Below are positions 1 to 64,000 of a DNA stretch of 64,000 nucleotides, one piece after another; within the stretch, counting starts at the first letter, position 1; each line of letters opens with the position of its first letter. The notes beneath the pieces are model-generated. The model saw only the letters and a program-made list of their open reading frames with translations, did no database searches and was not told where the DNA came from. Origin of the DNA: Gavia stellata (taxonomy: Eukaryota; Chordata; Aves; Gaviiformes; Gaviidae); the NCBI RefSeq assembly GCF_030936135.1, contig NC_082611.1, positions 10,865,001 through 10,929,000 on the forward strand, in the 5' to 3' direction. The translations under genes and the position numbers were made by a program.

Positions 1-575
1 CTTTAAAAGAGCAAAACACATAAACCTTCTGAGGACAGCTTGTATTTAATTTGAATGTAAACATTTTTCCAGCCTAAATAGACATCAAATGTCTGATACA
101 TTCTGAGCTTCCTGTATCATTATTTTCTTAAAAGACATTTTTAATATCTGCAACTAGTCATTCAAGTTATTTTTAATTCAGTCATATCAAAACACATTCT
201 CATACAAATTTATTTTCATTTCTATAGGTAGATAACTGAAAGCTTTATCTGTACTCTGTATGAACCTGTACTTTCTGTGAGTGTGTGTACAGCTGCTAGC
301 ACACGGTTGTTGGCAGTAACTCAGACTCCCAATGCTGCAGTCATACAGATAAATAGCAGAAACGCAACACCACAGCTAAAGTTACCTGGCTTTTCTCATG
401 ATAATGCTTAGCACTGAGAAAGAAAATATTTGCGTTACAAAAAGAAACAGCTGAAGGTTTGGTCCAAAACAAACTAAATTATGTCCCGATTCAAACGTTT
501 CATGGGTGGGTGTTGTTTTGACGTTTAATCTGCCTCCAGCGTGGAGAAGACGGCACTGGTATTTCAGTTTCTTAC
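1..575 (-). other. NOMO intron 2 (part)
   Basis: AT-rich, non-coding sequence after the exon 2 donor. No homologue of NOMO exon 3 is visible before the left edge, and I see no repeat or RNA gene. Confidence 0.6.
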
Positions 576-665
576 CTTATCATAGAGGGGAATCATGAAA
601 TAGCCATTGTTTGGAGCGCAATCTGTCTGGTATTTGAGAGTACCATGTTTGGTATATAACTTAAT
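576..665 (-). CDS. NOMO1: NOMO exon 2
   Basis: 90 nt, phase 0 on both sides. The acceptor lies behind a T-rich tract (minus strand ...TTTCTTTTAG) and the donor is GTAAGAAAC. It encodes a conserved segment with a Cys (TDCAPNNGYF) and ends PLYDK. The frame continues directly from exon 1. Confidence 0.93.
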
Positions 666-1191
666 CTAAAAGAAACAAACAAAAAAGACAAAACGGTATT
701 TTAAAAAGCGTGAGCAAAGCTGGAACCAGGCACTCTCTAACCAAGTGCCTTTGCTCAGCAGCACCCGCGGGTGCCCGGGGGTGACAGGGAAAAGGCTTAT
801 TGCAGGGAGACTGCAATCCGCCCGGCGAAGAGTTCAGTCCCGGGCTCGGAAGAAAACGCTTAAAGCAGAGCCCTACTTCAACCGAAACCAGGCCGCAACC
901 ACAGTCAACTCAAACAGCGGCCAGGGCAAACGGGCTTAAGTGACGCCGCGCAGCCAGAGCCCCGGGCCACGGCTCCGCGGCCGGAGGAGAAGAGGGTGCG
1001 AGGGCCGCCAGGCGCCCTCCTCCGGCCCCGGCCGGCTGAGGGGAAGGGAGGGCGGCGCCCACCTCGATCAGGGAGTAGTTGATCTCCACGTCGGACTTGA
1101 CGAAGCCGCCGCAGCCCACGACGATGTCCTCGGAGCCCCGCGCCAGGGCGCAGCCGAGCGCGCAGACCAGCGCCGCTGCCCAGGCCCCCAT
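576..1191 (-). CDS. NOMO1: NOMO (nodal modulator), 5' end: coding exons 1-2, partial gene
   Basis: NOMO is a type I ER membrane glycoprotein with a large luminal part. With nicalin and TMEM147 it forms a complex of the multipass translocon that helps insert multi-span membrane proteins, and it was first described as a modulator of Nodal signalling. Seen here are 43 codons in exon 1 (1063-1191) and 30 codons in exon 2 (576-665), both phase 0 with GT-AG borders. The protein begins with a hydrophobic Ala/Leu-rich signal peptide of about 18 residues, followed by SEDIVVGCGGFVKSDVEI, which matches the mature N-terminus of vertebrate NOMO. Exon 2 continues with IKLYTKHGTLKYQTDCAP and ends PLYDK, again as in the family. 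The start codon at 1189-1191 opens this signal peptide. All later exons lie beyond position 1. The gene is divergent from ABCC6 and shares its CpG island. Human has three near-identical copies, so the copy number is not decided by the symbol used here. Confidence 0.93.
1063..1191 (-). CDS. NOMO1: NOMO exon 1 (coding part)
   Basis: 129 nt, 43 codons, from the start codon at 1189-1191 to a GTGGGC donor just below 1063. It encodes the signal peptide and the start of the first luminal beta-sandwich region, ending YSLIE. The 5' UTR boundary above 1191 cannot be read from sequence. Confidence 0.93.
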
Positions 1192-1895
1192 CCCGCCGCC
1201 GCCTCCCTGACTCAGCGCCGCCCGCCGCGCTGCCGGAAGAGCCGGGCCGGGCCGGGCCGGGCCGGCAGGTGCTGCCCCCTGCCGGCCCGGCGGGCTGCCG
1301 GCCCGCTCCCCGCCGCGGGCTGTCCCGTCTCCGCCGCCCGCTCCCCACAGCGCGCTGCGAAACCCTCACCGGGACTCTCCCCGCCGCCTTCATGGGCCCC
1401 TCCCTGGGGATTACCCCGAGTTCGTTCGTGCCGCTCCCGTGCGATGCAACGCGCCGCTGCCCCCCGGCGAGGCGACCGGGCGCCCCGCCTGCCCGCCAGG
1501 GCTGAGGCGAGGGAGAGGGGTGGGAGCCCCCGGGCCCTGCCCCATCCCGCTGCCGGGGGGCTCCGCCTCGGCGCGCTGCTGCCGCCGGGCGGCACGAACC
1601 CAGACGTGTCCCCGAGGAGCTGCCGGCCGGACTTTGCCCGCTGCCCCCGCGGCACCTCCCGCCGCCCCCAGCCGGGACGGGACGGGACGGGGCACCGCGG
1701 CGCTCCCGCCAGTCCCCCCGACCCGCCCAGCGGGACCGGCACTCTCGGACGCTGCCCAGTGAGGAAACGCCTGTCCCGCCGGCGCTGAGGCGCGCCCCGG
1801 GGCACCGAGCGGAGGCTCCGCGGCCGCAGGCGGGCCCCCCCCCCCCCCGCCGGCTGCCGAGGTAGCCCCGACGCGCCGCCCCCCCGGCCGGCGGC

Positions 1896-27666
<25,771 letters not shown>

Positions 27667-29005
27667 CTCACTCATGGAACATACCATAATGCCACCGCTA
27701 TCAGGAATAATTGATCTCGTAATTGAGTTATCTTGGTTTCACTCTAAAATGCCCAATACTCAACCAAATCTTGTTTGAGCTATAACCGCAGTAAGTAGAT
27801 GAAAAGGGATGACTTGGGACACATATTATTTCCATAGGAAACAGCAATTCCATTTTCATTATGTTTCCAGATACCAAAACCTCCCTCTTCTCTTGAAAAT
27901 GAGCCAGTCAGAACTTAAAACGCCTTGCTTCTTAAACAAGCCAAAAGAAGAAGACCATAGCATTTCCCATTTATACTATAAATGGAGCCCAAATATGCTG
28001 CTGTACTTAAAAGATTACAGAGATTATTTTTAAAAGCCAAAAAGATTTTATGGACAGTAAGCAAGAATTTAACTGGTAGCAAGCAAACTTAACTGTTTAC
28101 AGTTTGTCCTAAGTTCCAGGCAGAACAAATTTAGTCTTTTGCCAATGTTTTAAGGACTGCTCACCTGAGCACTGTTCTTACAAAGATATGGTGGACTCCC
28201 AGGGCAGCAGCTGGATCTAGTCACCCAACGTGCACAAACGCTGGGGGAGTAGGGAAGGGGAAGTGGGATGCCACTAAGCACGACAGCATACGGCTGCCTG
28301 TGGGCTGCCTGTTGTCACAGCTGGGGGTCAGATCCACTACATCTCTTTCTGTGTCAGCTTTGGAGGGGCCCCGAGGGAATTGTGCTGTGCAGAGGGCTGA
28401 CACACTGCCTGGAGGAAGAGAGCCAGCTTAGGGGCTCGCTGATGCAGGAGAGAGTAAACTTGGCTGGGAGTGGGCAGCAGAACATCCTTCCTTCTGCTTG
28501 AAGGACTGGAGCAGCCCTGCTGCCAAATACCGGTTGGTCACAGCGGATCATGTCTGAACACCAGCACCAACATTTCCGAGTTGAATTTGGCCACAAGAAA
28601 TTTGCGTGGTGGAAAGTGTCGTCCTCTGATCCCCGTGGCGTGGCAGTCTGGCAGATGGGGAAAGTAGCAGGGACTCATCTGTCGACCTGGTGGTTCATTC
28701 CTGGTTTTCTTCTTGAATGCAAGTTTACCTCCTGCATGTGCCACCTGGTGCTGTAGAGCCTCTGGCATGGTCATCTTTCAGATGTTATTTTAACAAAACA
28801 AAATGGCAGCTGAAAGCAAAGCCTTCCTGGGCTTCCTGCAGTGCCGAGGAGCTGCGGTCAGAGCTGTCCCCGAGTCTCTCCTCAGGAATCACAAGATGAC
28901 AATGTGGCAAACAAATCACGCTGTGAGATAATGCTGTTTACTGTGACTTTTGTTAAAGCACTTCATTTTCTAGAAAGTTGAAATAAAAATAGAATCAAGT
29001 ACTGA
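27667..29005 (+). other. ABCC6: Probable ABCC6 3' UTR
   Basis: About 1.3 kb after the stop codon with no coding signal. The first canonical AATAAA is at 28982-28987; a weaker TATAAA occurs near 27979. The true cleavage site cannot be fixed from sequence, so the UTR may be shorter. Confidence 0.4.
28982..28987 (+). terminator. Candidate ABCC6 polyadenylation signal AATAAA
   Basis: First canonical hexamer on the plus strand after the ABCC6 stop, 1.3 kb downstream. The sequence after it is only mildly GT-rich, so this is a weak call. Confidence 0.35.
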
Positions 29006-32000
29006 AGTGGCTCTCTTCAGTAAGCTCAAGTAAATATAGTATAAAAAGGAGTAACGGGTGAGGGGATGGGAGAGTTCAAACTGGCGGGAGTCAAGCCAGA
29101 CCAGAAAAACCCAGCAGTTTCTTCTCTGACAGCTGTGCAGTAGCCTCTTCACCCATGTTAAAAGCAGTTAACAGTTTCTGCTGGACAAGTGCCTAAGGTA
29201 TCGCAGTCCAACGCCTGCTGCCATACTGGTGCTCAAATACCAGGAAAGAGGCGATTTTTTCCCTCTATTTTCTCCAAACCTTACTCAAGAGCAGAGGGAA
29301 AAAAAAACAAATTCAAGCAACAGGTACAAGTTATGAGCACTCTAAAGGTTTATCAATGACTCTCAAAACCAGGAACATTTAGAACTAGTGAGATCTAAGG
29401 TAGGTATTTTTCTTTTGTAACTGAGGTCAAAGAAACAGAAGCACCCATGCTGCTGGGTAATTCTGAAACATCTTTTAGCATACCATAATCTCTGATATAA
29501 ACATGTTTTAAATGCTCGCTTTCCGTTCCTAAGTTGGTAATGAAGAAAGAAGGCAGCAGAAGGAGAAAATAATCAAAACATACTTTCACACTATTAAAGT
29601 TTGAAAGGGCACAGTTTTGCTGTTGGCTTGCACAAAGTAAGAGCACAAGCAAAAATAACATCAGCTTTCACACATCAAGCTGTGCTGAAAAGGCAAAAGA
29701 AAAGGGATTCCTAAAATTACATGTGACATAAAACCCCGTGTTTCACATGAGCCAGAGTCCCCAACTTTATGTCCAAGCGGTACTGTAAGTAAGTGACAAA
29801 TCGGGAGCTCAAGTCTCACAGAAAAGGTCATAGTCATCACAAGGAAGTTACCTGGAAGTTGGTTAAAGCAAAATATATAAAGGAGTTAATGCTTGGAGAT
29901 ACCATCCCCTCTTGAAAATCTGGTTAATGAACAGAAAGCAGCATTTAAATGGACAGGTCTGCTAGGTCTTTGCAAAGGTACTTCTTCCTAGATTAGACTG
30001 ATTTGATTGAATTATGCAATTAGCACAGGAGGTAACTACGGGAGGCTCAGAACTATGCTAACAGCCTATTTCATAAGCTGATCTAAAGAAACTTTAAATA
30101 TTAAGAAATAAAAGTCTGTCCAACACTTCCAGTAATCTGAATGTCTAGAGCTGATCAAGAGGAACACCTGGACTTGCCCCGTCTACACTTTCGCAGCATT
30201 AGTTTTTAAGTGCAGCGTAAGTGCAACATACACAGAGCAGCTGTGTTTAGCTCAGCATTAGCTACCCACTCAAAGTCCAAATAAAATCCACCAATCTAAA
30301 GGAGGGTTTATTAACATTTCAGTGGCTTTCCAAATCTATTTTTCCCTTTGGAGCAAAACAAGTGTTTCACTCTAGGTCCAGTAGGGACTTTAGAGAAAAA
30401 AAAAGTTTTTACCCAAACCACAGCAAGAACACACAACGTCCCTGCATTTGTGTGGGAGAACCCGTATCTGCACCCACCCTCTCGGCCGGGCAGGCTGAGC
30501 TGTGCTGCCGCCTGAGGCGGGCTGCTGCTGGGTGGCCAGGCCAGGCCACGCCACTGGCAATGGAGGCAGAACCCAGACCAGGGAGTTTGGGAGCCAGCAA
30601 CCTTCGCCGCTACACAGCCCCTGGGAGACAGCCCAGCCGGAGCACCTACCCATGGCCACGTTTCCTCCTCAAAGCCACCCACTCCACACAGGCCGCCTGC
30701 TCTGCCAGCTGAGCCAGTATAGGACTCCCATGCAATCGTATGAAATGAGGTCAAGAGCTTAATCAGTACTTTCACTGTTCCAGTTGTCTGTCCGATCTGG
30801 ACATCAAGAGTTAGGGTTTTCAATGCCAAGTTAATTTACTTTTGTTTTTCTTTCCTTTTTCCTCCTCATTTAAGGCTATCTCAAACAAAGCGAAAGCACA
30901 GCATATGTAGGAGAGAAAAACAAACAGGAATGCCAAAATGTTAAAGGCATCAGCGACCCAGAGCTCAACCATTCCTGTGCTACATTGCTGTTGAACCACT
31001 AAAGGGTATCTTCAGAGAACTCTCAAGAGTTTTACAGCAGTAGCTGTATTCACACACATGAAGAACTAGGGCACTATTTGCAGGTCTCCTGAAAAACCTG
31101 AGCTGTCTTTCCAGCAGAATCAGCTCTTCCAGATGTGAGGTATCTTCCATGTTGCAGCACATAATCTGTCAGTTTTCAACAGCTTTCTTTTGCTCTTTTG
31201 TAAATATTAACATGTTTATAATAAATATGTTAATGTTTATTATTATTATTAACAACACTAGCTTCACATGGGCTGCAGTGGCACACACATGACTGCTGTA
31301 AGATAGAAGATACAGCACAGCAGGGTCTGAACTGGTTTCACAGATCCTTAACCTTTTAGTGAACAGACCAGAACAAAATGGTTCCAAGAGAAAGGTAAGA
31401 GCCTTGCTTTGAAAGGTAAGGGCCTTTCAAAGGCTGGAAGAAAGGGTCCATAGGGCAAAGAGGAGGGAACAAACTGGAGAGCAGCACAGCCTTTCTCCAG
31501 GTAAGAGCAAGGATACCAAGTCTGGCCACTTACTTTCAGGCCTGACAGGTATTTGGCAAATTTTGCACAAAATACACAAAAGTAGCCAGCAATGAAGCTA
31601 AATAAGGTTTCCATTTTTTTCTGCTGATCTAAATGAAATTAATTGTGCCATCTTTATCAAAAAAAGAAGAAGAAAGGAGGAAAACCATGCAGCTCGGCTT
31701 CCACACACTCTGTATGAAGTGAGAAGCTACCCACCTACAGAAGCACAAGGCTACCTACCAGCTGTGAAGATCCTCCTGGTGGGCAGATAAGTCTCTCTTC
31801 ACCAGGAGGGGACCTGGAGGACGAGAACAGGATGAACTCAGGCCCTGAGAGCGCAATACATTTCAGGGAAACCCTGCTCTGCAGCAGCTGGATGAAGGTG
31901 CTCAGCTCAAATTCTACCCAAGGGCTAAGCTGCTCGTTGCAGTACACGTTCCCAGGACAGTTCCCACCTCCTATCCTAGATGCCATCTTTCAGAGCTGGC

Positions 32001-33100
32001 ATTAGCTTTGCTGCATAAAGGCATATATGTGACATCAAGGCATTCAAAGAAAATAGGTGTCTGCCACATGACTCTGAGCTCAGCTGCTGGAATCCAGTGT
32101 CACACCCCTGAATTTACTAGCGCTTGCCCCCTCCCCGCCGTGCAACAGCTGGAGGGAAGGCTCTCGGCCCTGGGCTGTAACACCCCGGTCCCTGCTGGAT
32201 GGCACCAGAGATCACTTCCAGTCAGGCTAGATGTCACTTACCCAGAAGTGCTGAAAGTGTCCTGACTACTAAATAAGCATTAGATCCAAACACACACTAA
32301 AATGAAAACAGATTAAAATCTCCTTGTTTTAATGCAAGATTCTAATACCTTACCTTGCAGCAAGTTGTATCATTTTCTGCAATTGGTCCCAGTAACACTG
32401 CATGCAGGATCAGTATACGGCCCTCTCTTTCCTAGCTGAACCAGGATCTCACAGCCATACTGCTCCTACCTCAAGGCACCCCAAAGTACCTATATGACAC
32501 TGCTCTTACACACAGGTTCTGTGGGAACACAGCTGCATTTGTTCAGCTAGCTCTGTGTGCAGTAAAGGTTAGTTCAGACTGATCCTCATCATGCATAATA
32601 CAATTTTGTTCAAGTTACATCCAGACAAGATATTCATCACTTTTATGAGGACAGACATTTGGAATCAGGATCATGAATCAATGCAGCAACAGTACAAAGC
32701 ACTGACAGGTATTTAGGGCAAACAGGAAAGAGTATCTACTCCAGTGCTGGGGCAGAACGGTTTGTGCTAGCAAGTGTATAAATATATAAAACTGGGAGCA
32801 CACAGTGATGCATGTTAACAACCACATCATTGAAAAAGAACAAGACTAAAGCACGCACAAAGAGCAGTCTTCCGACCCCTTGCTGCACTATTTAGAAGGT
32901 TATCCTGCAAAATACAGCATTTTGGACATGTAGTTCCCCAAATGATGACAAACAGGCCATGAATAGGACAGAGAACATCCAGCAACACTTTCCAGTGTAC
33001 CCACTTTGAGATTGCAAATGCAGTTTAAGTCATTCCTACACAGATAACTCCATTGCAAACATTCTACACAGCAGAAGCGTAATTCTGCAAGTTCTGTATT
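29006..33100. other. Gene-free interval between convergent ABCC6 and ABCC1
   Basis: About 4 kb in which I see no exon, RNA gene or clear mobile element. It is AT-rich apart from a G+C-richer patch at about 30470-30670, where overlapping ORFs occur on both strands without similarity to anything I recognise. A short TTA-rich simple repeat lies near 31220-31260. Further minus-strand AATAAA hexamers occur here (for example near 30307), so a longer ABCC1 3' UTR isoform could extend in. Confidence 0.5.
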
Positions 33101-33104
33101 TCAG

Positions 33105-35620
33105 ACAAACCATGCTCCTAAATAGTTTTATTGTTTTCAAAGGACTTACTCATATGAATATGTTAAGGCTTGTAAATCTCTGTTAATCAGTGTGCAATGG
33201 AAAGCATCATTTCCTTGAATAAGAAACCAGTTTCCACCGAAGTAAGAACTCTAGCTATACATCTTCCTTTGAATTCAATCCCAAACCTGCGGAGTACTTG
33301 CAGAGTCCCCATCTCAGTAATGAGCCACACTAAACCCACAAGACTTTTCAAAGGTATTTGAAATCCTGTCTGAATTTCTTCACTGGATGATCTCCGCAGC
33401 TCTGCCTTCAGGAGGGTGCTGGCAGTAACTAGTTTGCACAGGCAAGGAGAGAGCACAGGGAGCCTTACTGTCTGGTTGTCCAATGCCAGTGGCCCCTCTC
33501 CCCTTTCCTTCCCAGGGCTCTCCTAGGAGGGCATGGAAGGGGAAGGATCACAAAGTGTCCCTGGAGGATGACTGTCCCCAAGCAGGAAAGGTCTCATGGT
33601 GGTATTCACAGTTCCTCCTCTGGGTCTCCTCTGCAGAGACAGATCTGTCTCCACTTCAATGCAGCTGAGCAAAACAATACCAGCCACACACCTTAGCTGA
33701 CAAGCTCATTGCTCTGCTCTGTACTCCATTCCTTACTAACCGTTTGCGCCAATCTTTCCACCCTTCTGTCCATCACAATGCTGCATAAGTGTTAGGTGAT
33801 TTGAAAAACCACCGCTCCTCCCCAAACTCCCAAATCACCTCTTGCTCCTTCCATTTCCACGGAGGAAATTAACACCAAGCTGCCCAGGAAATGTGCAGAC
33901 ATAGGCCATGGGTATGACAAAGGTCCACAGCACCGCTGAAACCTGCTCTACTGATCCACCGTTATTACCTGGTCCGCTCAACAAACTGCAGTACTCAAAT
34001 TACAAGAGAAACCATGAGATGTGATCCAGCCCTATCAGAGCACACGATTATTTGCACTGAAGGTTTCTCACCTACCCTAATACCCCCCAGACATCAGGCC
34101 TAGCAGCCTGGCTAGTCTAACGCAGTAGCAATAATTTCTATTTTCAAGGCAAAAACCTGAACTGACAAAGCTAACCTTTTGTCAAATACAAAGCAAGAAA
34201 TGACAAACCATGTTATCTTTCAAACATTTTTTTTTACTGCAAGTTCTTTGCAAATATTTGTACAGTCATTACAAAAAATACCAAAGAAAATTTCAGTCTA
34301 TTCAATTTCAGAGTCATAATTTACAAAAAAATAAATAGCTTTACTCTAAAGAAGACAATTGTCTAGTATTAAGGTCAGCAATATCATTCACAGAAGTCCA
34401 CATTCTCAGAGTGCTGAGTACTTGGGTCCGTCTGACTCAGTTTGCCTTCTTCCAGCATCTTCCTTTAAAATAAGACTAATCAGAACATGAGAAAAGTAAC
34501 TTTTTTCTTCCCACAGAAAACTGAACATTCAACGTAGATCTTGAGAACAGGACCCCATTGCTAATTGAATTGTCAGACCTCTCTGACACACAACTTTAAA
34601 AAAAAAATATTTTACTGTTTTTAAACAACTGTAACAGAACAGTTTCCCACAAATGCCCTGCAGCATGAAGGGCATGTTTCTTTGATATAAGGCTAATGGT
34701 CCTTGATGTGGCAGAGCTTTACTAAAGCACAGAACTGCCAAAGCCAAGGGTATTACAATCAATGTCATGCTGAGCCTGCAACCTCCACTCAGGAAAATCC
34801 TCACTTCTCAGCCTAGTCCCCACAGGCATCACCAGGATTTGCCACCCAAGTCAGAATTCCTGAGTGACCGGGTGTGAGATCAGGTACTGCATACTGCAAC
34901 ACACCAACCGCTGCACGGATTTGGTTTTGGAGTGATTGTCATTCTAGACATGCTTAAATACTGCTTTGAAGTTGACTGTGCTTTTTCACATCAGCACTAC
35001 TGACTTACTATAGTGAACTTGCTGCTATACACTGTAAACACATGAAACCTTTAGGAGAATGCATAAAAGCATTAACCACGTACAGTAAATGCCATAATGA
35101 GAAAGTCTGGCACACATGTTATTTCACAAGAAGAAAAACCTTTGGACTATAGTACTATGCCACAAAATGTTCCAAGTGCATCCCACAATAGATGGCTCAT
35201 CAAATGAGGAATGAGCAAACAAGCAAAAAACTAGCATTTGCAAAAATGTTTTGAACAACAAAAAAAAGGAGGTTTCAGAACATAAGAGCAGATGAAAAGA
35301 AAGCTTTTCTGAACTTCTCGGATGAATCACTCCACCTTACATTTGAGCATATAATGACAGATTTCAGGCAAAAATTAAAAGTCTCTGAAGTGTTTTGCAC
35401 AGTGTATGTGCTTCTCCTAACACTGGCTAAAATCAGTACTAAGGAGAATAAAAAAAAAAAGGAAAAAAATTGCATTTTTATGTTACTTCCATTGCCATAC
35501 TCTGGCTGACTTCACTAGGTCTGAAACTGAACTGTATGGTTCATGCCAGCTCAGGGGAAGTTACAGTTCTCTGAATGTATCACCTCCCTCTTCCCCACGC
35601 AAACTAACCAACTTCAAATG
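33105..35620 (-). other. ABCC1: Probable ABCC1 3' UTR
   Basis: About 2.5 kb between the ABCC1 stop and the first downstream AATAAA, AT-rich and without coding potential. The extent rests only on the hexamer and its GT-rich follower. Confidence 0.45.
33127..33132 (-). terminator. Candidate ABCC1 polyadenylation signal AATAAA
   Basis: Nearest canonical hexamer downstream of the ABCC1 stop on the minus strand, about 2.5 kb from it. The sequence just beyond it on that strand contains a GT-rich element (TGGTTTGTCTG), as expected after a cleavage site. Confidence 0.45.

Positions 35621-64000
<28,380 letters not shown>

Noticed and set aside
28268-28899. Cluster of short ORFs on both strands downstream of the ABCC6 stop
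   Set aside because: They overlap each other in several frames, lack any conserved motif, and sit in the probable 3' UTR.
30311-30829. 172-codon minus-strand ORF in the intergenic interval
   Set aside because: Overlapping ORFs on both strands in a G+C-richer patch, no family resemblance, no splice or UTR context.

Overview
This window is vertebrate nuclear DNA, most likely from a bird. It has long multi-exon genes with GT-AG introns and no bacterial-style gene packing. The ABCC1 exons read almost like chicken ABCC1. Introns are short for these genes (ABCC6 fits in about 26 kb), interspersed repeats are sparse, and the one clear mobile element belongs to an LTR type I know from bird genomes. 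I cannot name the species from sequence alone.

Layout, left to right. (1) 576-1191, minus strand: the first two coding exons of NOMO; the rest of the gene lies beyond the left edge. (2) About 745-2220: a CpG island between the NOMO and ABCC6 start codons, which are 704 bp apart and head to head; it is very probably a shared bidirectional promoter. (3) 1896-27666, plus strand: a complete, unbroken ABCC6 with 31 coding exons, 4536 nt including stop, 1511 residues. (4) 27667-35620: the ABCC6 3' UTR, a gene-free stretch of about 4 kb, and the probable ABCC1 3' UTR. (5) 35621-61570, minus strand: the 3' two thirds of ABCC1, corresponding to human exons 13-31 (2904 nt including stop, 967 residues); exons 1-12 lie beyond the right edge. 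(6) About 41622-42680: a probable solo LTR of an endogenous retrovirus, in ABCC1 intron 26 and antisense to ABCC1.

The order NOMO (-), ABCC6 (+), ABCC1 (-) is the mirror image of the human 16p13.11 arrangement, so this is an old conserved block. ABCC6 and ABCC1 are tail-to-tail paralogues. Exons 13-18 and 22-31 have exactly the same lengths in both genes; only exons 19-21, encoding the linker after the first ATPase domain, differ. Both genes encode ATP-driven membrane exporters. ABCC6 supports ATP release and hence pyrophosphate production, mainly in liver. ABCC1 exports glutathione conjugates, leukotriene C4 and drugs. NOMO is an ER membrane protein of the multipass translocon and is linked to them by position only.

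I found no new biological system. The points most worth a second look are the LTR ending 21 bp from an ABCC1 splice donor, a candidate 45-nt in-frame extra exon in the ABCC1 linker, the exon-length match between the paralogues, and an unexplained coding-like ORF in ABCC6 intron 13. Exon coordinates were read by eye from splice signals, reading frame and comparison with remembered family proteins; no alignment was run.
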